DNA from: Mycolicibacterium rhodesiae NBB3
Lineage (GTDB): Bacteria; Actinomycetota; Actinomycetes; Mycobacteriales; Mycobacteriaceae
DNA length: 64,000 nt
Assembly (NCBI RefSeq): GCF_000230895.2
Contig: NC_016604.1
Span: 4,030,001 to 4,094,000 of the forward strand
Direction of reading: 5' to 3'
Shown piece by piece: positions 51,635 through 59,522 of the stretch; positions within the stretch are counted from its first letter, which is position 1, and the number at the start of each line of letters is the position of its first letter. The position numbers and the translations under genes were made by a program. The notes under the pieces are model-generated. The model was not told the DNA's origin and did no database searches. It saw nothing but the letters and a program-made list of their open reading frames with translations.

Positions 51635-53656
51635 GTGACGATCTTCGAGACAGTCCTGATTGCCAACCGCGGCGAGATCGCGGTGCGCGTCATCCGCACA
51701 CTGCGGGCCATGGGTATCCGTTCGGTCGCGGTGTTCAGCGATGCCGACGCCGGCGCCCGCCACGTCGCCGAGGCCGATGTGGCCGTCAACATCGGGCCTG
51801 CGGCCGCCAGGGAGAGCTATCTGAATATCGACGCCGTCGTCGCCGCTGCGCAGCGCACCGGTGCGCAGGCGGTGCACCCCGGTTACGGGTTCCTCTCTGA
51901 GAACGCGCATTTCGCGGCGGCACTGAAGTCGGCGGGCATCGTTTTCATCGGCCCCCCGGTCGGTGCGATTGAAACGATGGGCGACAAGATCGCCGCGAAG
52001 GCCGCGGTGTCGGCGTTCGGAGTGCCTGTCGTGCCTGGCGTGTCTCGGCCCGGCCTCACCGATGCCGATCTGATCGCAGGCGCCGAAGAGGTCGGGTATC
52101 CCGTTCTGGTCAAACCGTCGGCGGGCGGCGGCGGCAAGGGCATGCGTGTCGTGCACGAACCGTCGGAGCTCGCGTCCGCACTCACCAGCGCACGCCGGGA
52201 AGCCGGCGCGGCCTTCGGTGACGACACGCTGTTCCTCGAGCGTTTCGTGTTGAATCCGCGACACATCGAGGTTCAGGTGCTGGCCGACGGCTTCGGCAAC
52301 GTGGTGCACCTCGGCGAGCGGGAGTGCAGCCTGCAACGCAGACACCAGAAGGTGATCGAAGAGGCGCCGTCGCCGCTACTGGACGCGGCGACGCGGGCCC
52401 GAATCGGTGCCGCGGCTTGCGACACGGCACGCAGCGTCGACTACACCGGCGCGGGCACCGTCGAGTTCATCGTGTCCGCCGACCGCCCCGACGAGTTCTT
52501 CTTCATGGAGATGAACACCCGTTTGCAGGTCGAGCATCCAGTGACCGAGATGGTCACCGGCATCGACCTCGTCGAGCAGCAGGTGCTGGTCGCCGCGGGA
52601 CACAAACTGCCGATCGCTCAGGATGACGTCACTCTGACCGGGCACGCGATCGAGGCACGCGTCTATGCCGAGGACGCCGGTCGCGGGTTCCTGCCGACGG
52701 GCGGCACCGTCCTCGGCCTTTCCGAGCCCGCCGGGCGAGGGGTCCGCGTCGACTCCGGACTGGCCCGCGGCACGGTGGTCGGCAGCGACTACGACCCGAT
52801 GCTGTCGAAGGTCATCGCGCACGCGGCGGACCGTGCCGAAGCGATCCGCGCCCTCGATACGGCGCTCGCGCACACCGCCGTCCTCGGTGTCACCACGAAC
52901 ATCGATTTCCTTCGGTTCCTGCTGGCCGATCCCGACGTCGTCGCCGGTGACCTCGACACCGGACTGCTCGATCGCCGGCTTCCCGACTTCGCTTCCGCGG
53001 AGCCCGGTGATCGGGAGCTGATCGCGGCTGCGGCATACAAGTGGCTGCGCAGCTGGCCTGACCCGGTGACCGATTTGTGGGCGGTGCCGTCGGGATGGCG
53101 GGTCGGCGCGGCTGCGCCGACAACGTCTCGGATGCACGCCGGTGACCGCACCGACCACGTCTACCTCACCGGCACGCCGGCCACCGCTAGCGCCCTCGTC
53201 GAGCATGGCGAAAGTCATTCGCTGTCAGCATCTCTCGACGGTGATCTGCTCACCGTTGTCCTCGACGGACTGCGAACCGAGTACATGGTCGCCGCCACCG
53301 ACGGGCAGATCTGGCTGTCCGGCGCGGGCCGCACAGCCGTAATAGACGAAGTTCGTGAAGCCCCGGTGCGGCCGGAGGACGAATTGGGCGGTGACGCCGA
53401 GCTCACCAGCCCCATGCCCGGTTCGGTTGTCGCGGTGGGAGTTTCCGACGGTGACGCCGTCCAGGCCGGCACCGTCGTCGTGACCGTCGAGGCCATGAAG
53501 ATGGAACACGCCATGACCGCGCCGGTCGCCGGCGCGGTGGAACTACTCGTCGCCGTGGGCGACCAGGTCAAGGTGGGCCAGCCACTGGCACGAGTCACCG
53601 CCGGCCGAGCCGGCGATTCGGCAGATGAGGCCACCCAGGAGAAGGAAGGGTCATGA
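51635..53656 (+). CDS. accA1: Biotin-carboxylase/biotin-carrier alpha subunit
   Basis: A 673-residue subunit with an ATP-grasp biotin carboxylase domain (ANRGEIAVRVIRT at the start, KPSAGGGGKGMR, and EMNTRLQVEHPVTE with the catalytic residues), a less conserved middle, and a C-terminal biotinyl domain with EAMKMEHAM, where K622 carries biotin. The start is GTG at 51635; an upstream ATG belongs to the accD1 reading region. A 15-residue acidic tail follows the biotinyl domain. It works with AccD1 as 3-methylcrotonyl-CoA carboxylase. Confidence 0.95.
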   Translation: MTIFETVLIANRGEIAVRVIRTLRAMGIRSVAVFSDADAGARHVAEADVAVNIGPAAARESYLNIDAVVAAAQRTGAQAVHPGYGFLSENAHFAAALKSAGIVFIGPPVGAIETMGDKIAAKAAVSAFGVPVVPGVSRPGLTDADLIAGAEEVGYPVLVKPSAGGGGKGMRVVHEPSELASALTSARREAGAAFGDDTLFLERFVLNPRHIEVQVLADGFGNVVHLGERECSLQRRHQKVIEEAPSPLLDAATRARIGAAACDTARSVDYTGAGTVEFIVSADRPDEFFFMEMNTRLQVEHPVTEMVTGIDLVEQQVLVAAGHKLPIAQDDVTLTGHAIEARVYAEDAGRGFLPTGGTVLGLSEPAGRGVRVDSGLARGTVVGSDYDPMLSKVIAHAADRAEAIRALDTALAHTAVLGVTTNIDFLRFLLADPDVVAGDLDTGLLDRRLPDFASAEPGDRELIAAAAYKWLRSWPDPVTDLWAVPSGWRVGAAAPTTSRMHAGDRTDHVYLTGTPATASALVEHGESHSLSASLDGDLLTVVLDGLRTEYMVAATDGQIWLSGAGRTAVIDEVREAPVRPEDELGGDAELTSPMPGSVVAVGVSDGDAVQAGTVVVTVEAMKMEHAMTAPVAGAVELLVAVGDQVKVGQPLARVTAGRAGDSADEATQEKEGS

Positions 53657-53691
53657 CAGACAAGCGAGTAGCGGAGGCGGATCGCGCATGA
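53653..53691 (+). other. 12-codon mini-ORF linking accA1 and fadE19
   Basis: An ATG at 53653 overlaps the accA1 stop (ATGA), is preceded by GAAGGAAGGG, encodes 12 residues (MTDKRVAEADRA) and ends in a TGA that overlaps the fadE19 start (ATGA). It could be a coupling peptide that carries ribosomes from accA1 to fadE19, or the remnant of a lost gene. Confidence 0.4.
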
Positions 53692-54887
53692 GCAACAGCG
53701 TGACGACGGGAATGCTGCCCGATCACTACGAGCAGCTTGCCAAGACAGTTCGCGACTTCGCGCAGAGCGTGGTGGCCCCGGTTGCCGCCAAGCACGACGA
53801 GGAGCACTCGTTTCCGTACGAAGTCGTCTCGGGTATGGCCGATATGGGGTTGTTCGGCCTGCCGTTCCCCGAGGAATACGGCGGCATGGGCGGTGACTAC
53901 TTCGCGCTGTGTCTGGCGCTGGAGGAGCTCGGCAAGGTCGACCAGAGTGTGGCGATCACCCTCGAAGCCGGAGTCTCACTGGGTGCCATGCCCGTCTACC
54001 GCTTCGGTAACGAGGACCAGAAGCAGGAATGGCTGCCGCTGCTGGCGAGCGGCAAGGCGCTCGGGGCCTTCGGTCTGACCGAGGCCGGTGGCGGCACCGA
54101 TGCGGGTGCCACCAAGACGACGGCCCGGCTCGACGACGGGCACTGGATCATCAACGGCTCCAAGCAGTTCATCACCAACTCTGGCACCGACATCACCAAG
54201 CTGGTCACTGTCACCGCCGTCACCGGCGCGACCGGTCCCAGGGGGCAGGAGCGCAGCGACTCGGGGGATGGCCATGGGAAGAAGGAGATCTCGTCGATTC
54301 TGGTGCCCGTTCCGACCGAAGGGTTCACCGCCGAACCCGCCTACAACAAGGTGGGATGGAATGCCTCGGACACCCATCCGCTGAGCTTCGACGACGTCCG
54401 GGTACCGCAGGAAAACCTGCTGGGTGAGCGTGGCCGCGGCTATGCCAACTTCCTGCGCATCCTGGATGAGGGCCGTATCGCCATCGCCGCGTTGTCCGTC
54501 GGCGCCGCGCAGGGCTGCGTCGACGAATGCGTGAAGTACGCCAAGGAACGGGAGGCGTTCGGGCAGCGGATCGGCGCCTACCAGGCGATCGCGTTCAAGA
54601 TCGCACGCATGGAGGCACGTGCACACGCCGCCCGCACCGCTTATTACGACGCGGCCGCATTGATGTTGGCCGGCAAGCCCTTCAAGAAGGCCGCGGCGAT
54701 CGCCAAACTGGTGGCCAGTGAAGCGGCGATGGACAACTCCCGCGATGCGACCCAGGTGTTCGGCGGCTACGGATTCATGAACGAGTACCCGGTCGCACGT
54801 CACTACCGCGACAGCAAGATCCTCGAAATCGGCGAGGGGACAACGGAAGTACAGCTGATGCTGATCGCGCGCGAGGCGGGTCTGTGA
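53688..54887 (+). CDS. fadE19: Acyl-CoA dehydrogenase (isovaleryl-CoA type)
   Basis: A 399-residue FAD-dependent enzyme that introduces a 2,3-double bond into a short branched acyl-CoA. GLPFPEEYGGMGGDYF, FGLTEAGGGTDAG and ITNSGTD are FAD/substrate-binding segments, and the catalytic base is Glu366 in FGGYGFMNEYP. An insertion of about 20 residues (TGPRGQERSDSGDGHGKK) in the middle is rich in polar residues. The ATG at 53688 has no ribosome-binding site of its own except via the upstream mini-ORF. Its stop overlaps the next gene (GTGA). It supplies methylcrotonyl-CoA to AccA1-AccD1. Confidence 0.95.
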   Translation: MSNSVTTGMLPDHYEQLAKTVRDFAQSVVAPVAAKHDEEHSFPYEVVSGMADMGLFGLPFPEEYGGMGGDYFALCLALEELGKVDQSVAITLEAGVSLGAMPVYRFGNEDQKQEWLPLLASGKALGAFGLTEAGGGTDAGATKTTARLDDGHWIINGSKQFITNSGTDITKLVTVTAVTGATGPRGQERSDSGDGHGKKEISSILVPVPTEGFTAEPAYNKVGWNASDTHPLSFDDVRVPQENLLGERGRGYANFLRILDEGRIAIAALSVGAAQGCVDECVKYAKEREAFGQRIGAYQAIAFKIARMEARAHAARTAYYDAAALMLAGKPFKKAAAIAKLVASEAAMDNSRDATQVFGGYGFMNEYPVARHYRDSKILEIGEGTTEVQLMLIAREAGL

Positions 54888-55399
54888 CCGGGGCGAACGA
54901 TTCAGCAGAGATGAGCGACAAACGTATCGTCGTCCAGCGCGGGCTGTGGTTCGAGGAGTTCGAGACAGGGGTGCTGTACCAGCACCGGCCGGGACGCACC
55001 ATCACCGAAGCGGACAACGTACTGTTCACCACCCTGACCATGAACACCCAAGCGTTACACCTCGACGCGGCGTTCTCCGATGCGTTGCCGCCGTTCAACC
55101 AGCGGCTGGTCAATTCGATGTTCACGTTGTCGACGCTGGTGGGTCTGTCGGTTGCGCAACTGACGCAGGGCACGATCGTCGGCAACCTCGGCTTCGGCGA
55201 AGTCGCCTTCCCGAAGCCCCTCTTCCACGGGGACACGCTCTACGCCGAAACCGAGGTCACCGAGAAGCGGGAATCCAAGAGCAGGCCGGGCGAGGGCATC
55301 GTCACCTTCTCGCATGTCGGACGCAATCAGCACGGTGACATCGTGGCGACCGCGTCCCGCAAGACCATGGTGCGCAAGCGGCCCGAGGGGACGGTCTGA
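54884..55399 (+). CDS. MaoC-like acyl-CoA hydratase (Rv2499c-like)
   Basis: A 171-residue single or double hotdog hydratase. The motifs are GLWFEEFETGVLYQHRPGRTITEADN (MaoC-type opening), MNTQALHLD (in place of the usual NPLHxD hydratase His motif) and NLGFGEVAFPKPLFHGDTLYAETEV. By analogy with M. tuberculosis Rv2499c, it would hydrate 3-methylglutaconyl-CoA or itaconyl-CoA just before the CitE lyase step. It overlaps both neighbours by a few bases (GTG start 54884, TGATG at 55397). Confidence 0.88.
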   Translation: MTGANDSAEMSDKRIVVQRGLWFEEFETGVLYQHRPGRTITEADNVLFTTLTMNTQALHLDAAFSDALPPFNQRLVNSMFTLSTLVGLSVAQLTQGTIVGNLGFGEVAFPKPLFHGDTLYAETEVTEKRESKSRPGEGIVTFSHVGRNQHGDIVATASRKTMVRKRPEGTV

Positions 55400-56205
55400 T
55401 GTCGTTGGGCAACAACGGTCCCGGCTGGCTGTTCTGTCCCGCCGATCGCCCGGAACGCTTCGAGAAAGCCGCGGCCGCCGCCGATGTCGTCATCCTCGAC
55501 CTCGAAGACGGAGTCGCCGCCAAGGACAGGGACGTCGCGCGCCAGGCCCTGATCAACACGCCACTCGACCCCGCCCGCACCGTGGTGCGGATCAATCCGA
55601 GCGCGACACCCGATCATCAGCTCGATCTGGACGCGCTGACGCGCACCGACTACAGCGTGGTGATGCTGGCGAAAACCGAGTCCCCGCGCCAGATCCGCGA
55701 TCTCGCACCGCGCGAGGTGGTCGTGCTGATCGAGACACCGCTCGGAGCGATCGAAGTCAACGAGTTGGCTCGCATGGAGAATGCGTTCGCCGTCATGTGG
55801 GGCGCCGAGGACCTCTTCGCGGCCACGGGCGGGACCGCGAACCGCTGGCCGGACGGCAGCTACCGCGATGTCGCCGAGCACGTGCGATCACAGAGCCTGC
55901 TGGCCGCCAAGGCGTTTGGGAAGCTGGCGCTGGACTCGGTGTACCTCGACATCAAGGATCTCGACGGGTTGCGGGCCGAGAGCGACGATGCCGTCGCGGT
56001 CGGGTTCGACGCCAAGGTCGCCATACATCCCTCCCAGGTTGCGGTCATCCGGTCCGCGTACGCGCCGACCGACGAACAGGTCGACTGGGCGCGCCGAGTG
56101 CTCGAGACGTCGCGATCGCAGCGCGGTGTCTTCCAGTTCGAAGGGCACATGGTCGACATGCCGGTGCTGCGGCGGGCCGAGCGCATCATCGCGTCCGCGC
56201 GGTAG
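55399..56205 (+). CDS. citE: HpcH/HpaI-CitE-type beta-hydroxyacyl-CoA lyase
   Basis: A 268-residue TIM-barrel lyase. It has LFCPADRPERFEKAA, VVILDLEDGVAAKDRD (metal-binding Glu/Asp), IETPLGAIEVNEL and MWGAEDL, ending MVDMPVLRRAERII. The M. tuberculosis counterpart Rv2498c is reported to cleave both (R)-HMG-CoA (leucine pathway) and (S)-citramalyl-CoA (itaconate breakdown). No citrate lyase alpha, gamma or ligase genes are nearby, in agreement with that role. In M. tuberculosis it is followed directly by bkdA; here three genes intervene. Confidence 0.93.
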   Translation: MSLGNNGPGWLFCPADRPERFEKAAAAADVVILDLEDGVAAKDRDVARQALINTPLDPARTVVRINPSATPDHQLDLDALTRTDYSVVMLAKTESPRQIRDLAPREVVVLIETPLGAIEVNELARMENAFAVMWGAEDLFAATGGTANRWPDGSYRDVAEHVRSQSLLAAKAFGKLALDSVYLDIKDLDGLRAESDDAVAVGFDAKVAIHPSQVAVIRSAYAPTDEQVDWARRVLETSRSQRGVFQFEGHMVDMPVLRRAERIIASAR

Positions 56206-56278
56206 GACAGCGCGTCCGCGAGACCAGTTTGAACGCCCGACCCTCAACGACGCCGCGTTGTGCGTGCATGATTTGCCA

Positions 56279-56752
56279 ATGGCGTTGTCAGGTAGGCAAG
56301 GATCGCTGGACTCGATCAACCACACGCTGGCCAGAATTATGCGGCTGAGCGGCAGTCGCTCCATGTTCGCGCGGCAGGCCGCGGTCGCCGGGGTGGATCT
56401 GGCGCAGCCGTCCTACGTCCTGCTCCGAACGCTGATCGACGAGGGACCGCTACCGATGGGTGGTCTGGCGCGGATCGCCCATATGGACATGGGCATGGCC
56501 ACGCGGCAGGTCAACGCCCTCGTCGAGGCACGGTTGGTGACTCGACAGCCAGATCCTGCGGACGGGCGCGTCTCACTTGTTGCGGCGAACGCGGAGGGGC
56601 ACCGGGTCGCCGGATCATTGCAGGACGTGCGCCGACGCCACTTGCAACGGGCCTTGGCCGGATGGTCGGCCGCAGAGTTGCAGGACTTCGATCGGCTTCT
56701 GACGCGGTTTCTCGCGGACACGACGGCAACTTCGATCGACGACGGACCGTAA
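56279..56752 (+). CDS. MarR-family transcriptional regulator
   Basis: A 157-residue winged-helix regulator: an N-terminal helix (SLDSINHTLARIMRLSG), the recognition region GGLARIAHMDMGMATRQVNALVEARLVTRQPDPADGR, the wing, and a C-terminal dimerisation helix. Alternative starts lie at GTG 56264 and TTG 56273. It lies between citE and the sulfotransferase gene; the perfect palindrome at 56796-56808 in the sulfotransferase promoter is the probable target. Confidence 0.85.
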   Translation: MALSGRQGSLDSINHTLARIMRLSGSRSMFARQAAVAGVDLAQPSYVLLRTLIDEGPLPMGGLARIAHMDMGMATRQVNALVEARLVTRQPDPADGRVSLVAANAEGHRVAGSLQDVRRRHLQRALAGWSAAELQDFDRLLTRFLADTTATSIDDGP

Positions 56753-56795
56753 AGAGCGAGTTCAAGAGCGCCTCTACAGTCGTCACCGTGGATGC

Positions 56796-56825
56796 TTGAC
56801 ATTGTCAAATTATCGGAACTAGCCT
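56796..56825 (+). promoter_or_regulatory. Sulfotransferase promoter with embedded 13-bp palindrome
   Basis: TTGACA-T-TGTCAA (56796-56808) is a perfect palindrome whose left half is a consensus -35. TAGCCT (56820-56825), 18 nt after it, serves as -10, and the ATG at 56832 follows after 6 nt, so the transcript is probably leaderless. A MarR dimer bound here would block the -35. Confidence 0.6.
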
Positions 56826-56831
56826 CCCTCC

Positions 56832-57986
56832 ATGGGTGTCGGGTCGCGCTATTACTTCGACTGGGCCAACTACCGCACGATGCTCAGGCTGTTGCGCGAA
56901 GAGCCGAATCCGGCGCGTCGCCGAAAAATGTTCTGCGCATTCCTGATCGGTGTGCCGATGATCGCCGCGATCCACGCAGTTTGTTTCGCTCTGGACCCCA
57001 TCCTGTTCCCGTCGCTGCGTCGGACACCGGTGCGCGAGCCGACGTTCTGCGTCGGACACGCCCGCAGCGGGACCACCTATCTGCATCGGTTGATGGCCAA
57101 CGACCCCCAGTTCAGCTACGTGCTGATGTACGAGATGTTCTTCCCGTCGCTTCTCGAGAAGCGTCTGCTGCGGCTGCTGTTCCGCATCGACGACGTGACG
57201 GGGAAGCGGCTGCGGCGCCGGCTCGATGCGATCGAAGAGAGCGCGTTCGCTGAGACCAATGACATGCACAAGACGGGGTTTTTCGCTCCCGAGGAGGACG
57301 ACTTCCTGTTGACGTGGTCGCTGGGCTCCGGATTCTGGATAGTGATGTTTCCCTATATGGGGGAGCTGGACTTCTATCACGTCGACCGCTGGAGTCCTGA
57401 AAAGCGCAGGCGCGTGATGACCTTCTACAAGGAATGCGTCCGCCGTCAGATCGTTCTGAATGGCGGAGGACTCCACCTGAGTAAGAACCCGACCTTTTGT
57501 GGCCGTGTCGAGGCTCTCATTGAGACGTTCCCCGATGCGAGATTCGTTGTGCCAATGCGTAACCCATACGAGACCGTCCCGAGTCTGCTCAAGATGATGC
57601 AAAAGGAGTGGACCCTGCGCGGACGTGACGATAGGTTGATCAAGAACTCCCTGCGCGTTCTGGCCGACCAGTCCTTCGATTCCTACGAGCACCCGCTCGA
57701 GGTGCTGGCGCGACATCCAGAAACGCGTTCGTGCGTGGTCGACTATCGGGATTTGGTGAGCAGGCCGGCGTTCACGATGCGCCGGGTCTACGACGAGTTG
57801 GGGCTTGAGCTCGCATCGGCGGTCGCCGAGGCAGTCGACTCCGCGAAGGGGCAAGGCCATGAGTCGGCCCACCGATACTGCCTCGAAGAATTCGGACTTG
57901 ATCCTCACGAAATCCACACCCGGTTGGCCGGTCTCTTCGAGCGCTTCAACTGGGAAACAGAAGGAGACGACGCAATTGTCAACTGA
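56832..57986 (+). CDS. Sulfotransferase family protein
   Basis: A 384-residue PAPS-dependent sulfotransferase. The 5'-phosphosulfate loop is FCVGHARSGTTYLHRLM (about residues 74-90) and the 3'-phosphate region is FPDARFVVPMRNPYETVPSLL. A hydrophobic N-terminal stretch (about residues 35-60) may bind the membrane, as in other mycobacterial Stf-type proteins that modify glycolipids or sterols. The acceptor is unknown. The gene's end overlaps the next gene by 11 bp. It is part of a block inserted between citE and bkdA relative to M. tuberculosis. Confidence 0.85.
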   Translation: MGVGSRYYFDWANYRTMLRLLREEPNPARRRKMFCAFLIGVPMIAAIHAVCFALDPILFPSLRRTPVREPTFCVGHARSGTTYLHRLMANDPQFSYVLMYEMFFPSLLEKRLLRLLFRIDDVTGKRLRRRLDAIEESAFAETNDMHKTGFFAPEEDDFLLTWSLGSGFWIVMFPYMGELDFYHVDRWSPEKRRRVMTFYKECVRRQIVLNGGGLHLSKNPTFCGRVEALIETFPDARFVVPMRNPYETVPSLLKMMQKEWTLRGRDDRLIKNSLRVLADQSFDSYEHPLEVLARHPETRSCVVDYRDLVSRPAFTMRRVYDELGLELASAVAEAVDSAKGQGHESAHRYCLEEFGLDPHEIHTRLAGLFERFNWETEGDDAIVN

Positions 57987-59289
57987 GTCAAGCGCGACCG
58001 CACTCCGCGCCGCCTGGAACGACTTGATCGACGGATTGAACAGGGCCAGGGACGCAATCGACTCACCGGATCTGCACGCGCCCCCGGAGACGGAGCGGGG
58101 GCTCGCCGAGGGGTACCGCTACCTACTCGGCTTCACATTCGGTGCGATCGAGCGCGCGTTTGGTGAAGACCCCGACTTCCCGTACTTCCGCCGCGCCATC
58201 CAGCCGGTGGACAAGGCGACCATCGACAACGCCGACGCCCTGTACCTGTCGGCGTCGGTCGACGGTGACGCCTCTTACCGGGTGCGGGGCCGGCTGGTGG
58301 GACCGAAGGCGCCGCAGTACATGATCTTCGAGGCGCACACGGCATATGCCGGAGACTCGGGCACCTTGGCCGAACTCAGCCCGACCGAACGCGCCATCAC
58401 CGGATCGCTCGACAGTTCCGAATTGGTGGTAGCAGACGATGGTCAATTCGAGATACTCGTCGCCCCGGCGCAGCCTGCCGATCACACCGGTAACTTCATC
58501 GCCTCGCGCCAGGTGACCGGCGAAGACACGAAAGATGCGCGATTCCTGATCGTGCGCATGCTTTTTCACGACTGGGAGAACGAGGCATCGCCCGATCTTC
58601 AGATCGTGCAGGTCGGCAGGGAAGGTGCGCATCCGACGCCGATCGAACCGGTCACCGCCGCCGTCAAGATGCGTCGAGTCGGCGAGATCGTCGCCAATCA
58701 GATGAAGTTCTGGAACGAGTTCTACGACATCGTCTTGGAGGCGCACGGTGACCGGAATGGCGACGGCCGAACGTTCATGCCGCGCAACGGACTCAACGAA
58801 CCCGCGCAGGCGAACCTCGCGACGGGCGGCGGTCAGTGCACCAACGTCTATTCCGGCGGAATGTTCGACCTCGCTCCGGATGAGGCCCTGCTGATCGAGG
58901 TCGACGCCCCAGTCGAGCCGTCCTACACCGGATTCCATCTCGCCAATCTGTGGGGTGAGTCGTTGGACTATGCCAACCATGTGACCAGCCTCAACGGATT
59001 TCAGGCCGAAGCAGACTCCGACGGCATCACCCGATTCGTGATCGCTCACCGCGATCCCGGTGTGCCGAACTGGCTGGACACCACTGGTCAGACGCGAGGA
59101 TTTCTCACCGTGCGGTGGACCTATCCCGAGCCTCCCGACGAACTCCCGAAGGTCAAGGTGAGCGCGACGCCGCTCTCCGACGTGCGCCAACACCTTCCCG
59201 CCGCCACCCGCGTCATGTCTCCCGACGAGCGCAACGAGCAGATCCGCATCCGTCAGGAACACGTTCAACGGAGATACCGCCAGTACTGA
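57976..59289 (+). CDS. Conserved hypothetical, DUF1214-like protein
   Basis: A 437-residue soluble protein without signal peptide. It shows the C-terminal pattern seen in DUF1214-type mycobacterial proteins (YTGFHLANLWGESLDYANH, HRDPGVPNWLDTTG, FLTVRWTYPE). The function is unknown; such proteins often lie beside sulfotransferase genes in mycobacteria. The TTG at 57976 has AAGGAG (57961-57966) upstream and overlaps the sulfotransferase 3' end, so the two are translationally coupled. Confidence 0.75.
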   Translation: MSTESSATALRAAWNDLIDGLNRARDAIDSPDLHAPPETERGLAEGYRYLLGFTFGAIERAFGEDPDFPYFRRAIQPVDKATIDNADALYLSASVDGDASYRVRGRLVGPKAPQYMIFEAHTAYAGDSGTLAELSPTERAITGSLDSSELVVADDGQFEILVAPAQPADHTGNFIASRQVTGEDTKDARFLIVRMLFHDWENEASPDLQIVQVGREGAHPTPIEPVTAAVKMRRVGEIVANQMKFWNEFYDIVLEAHGDRNGDGRTFMPRNGLNEPAQANLATGGGQCTNVYSGGMFDLAPDEALLIEVDAPVEPSYTGFHLANLWGESLDYANHVTSLNGFQAEADSDGITRFVIAHRDPGVPNWLDTTGQTRGFLTVRWTYPEPPDELPKVKVSATPLSDVRQHLPAATRVMSPDERNEQIRIRQEHVQRRYRQY

Positions 59290-59417
59290 CGCGTGCGACA
59301 CGTCTTGACCGCCGGCCGCGATCAGATGCGGCAGTGCAAGACGAAGGCATAATGGTGGTTGCCCCAGTACTGCGGCGAGCAGAGCGAATCGTCGCGTTAG
59401 CGCCACACCCTCGGTAG
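59290..59417 (+). pseudogene. Relic of a citE 3' end
   Basis: From about 59337 to 59402 the plus strand encodes QDEGIMVVAPVLRRAERIV, which aligns with the CitE C-terminus (QFEGHMVDMPVLRRAERII at 56134 onwards): 17 of 22 residues identical, about 70 percent at the DNA level. The frame ends at a TAG at 59415. There is no start, so it is a remnant. It sits exactly where the citE end would lie if citE were directly upstream of bkdA, as in M. tuberculosis. Confidence 0.75.
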
Positions 59418-59462
59418 CTAGCGGACGAGCCTCCCACCAGGGGTTCTGCTCTGATCGCCTCC

Positions 59463-59473
59463 GTGCTGAGCAC
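59463..59473. promoter_or_regulatory. Palindrome upstream of bkdA
   Basis: GTGCTGAGCAC is a perfect 11-bp palindrome in the 233-bp gap before bkdA. The 12-mer TGCTGAGCACCT within and after it recurs at 884-895, in the P450/TetR operator. Possible regulatory site; no binding protein assigned. Confidence 0.35.
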
Positions 59474-59522
59474 CTCAGTCGCCTGGCGGCGCGACCCGCC
59501 GCCAGTGACCCTAGGAGGCGGT

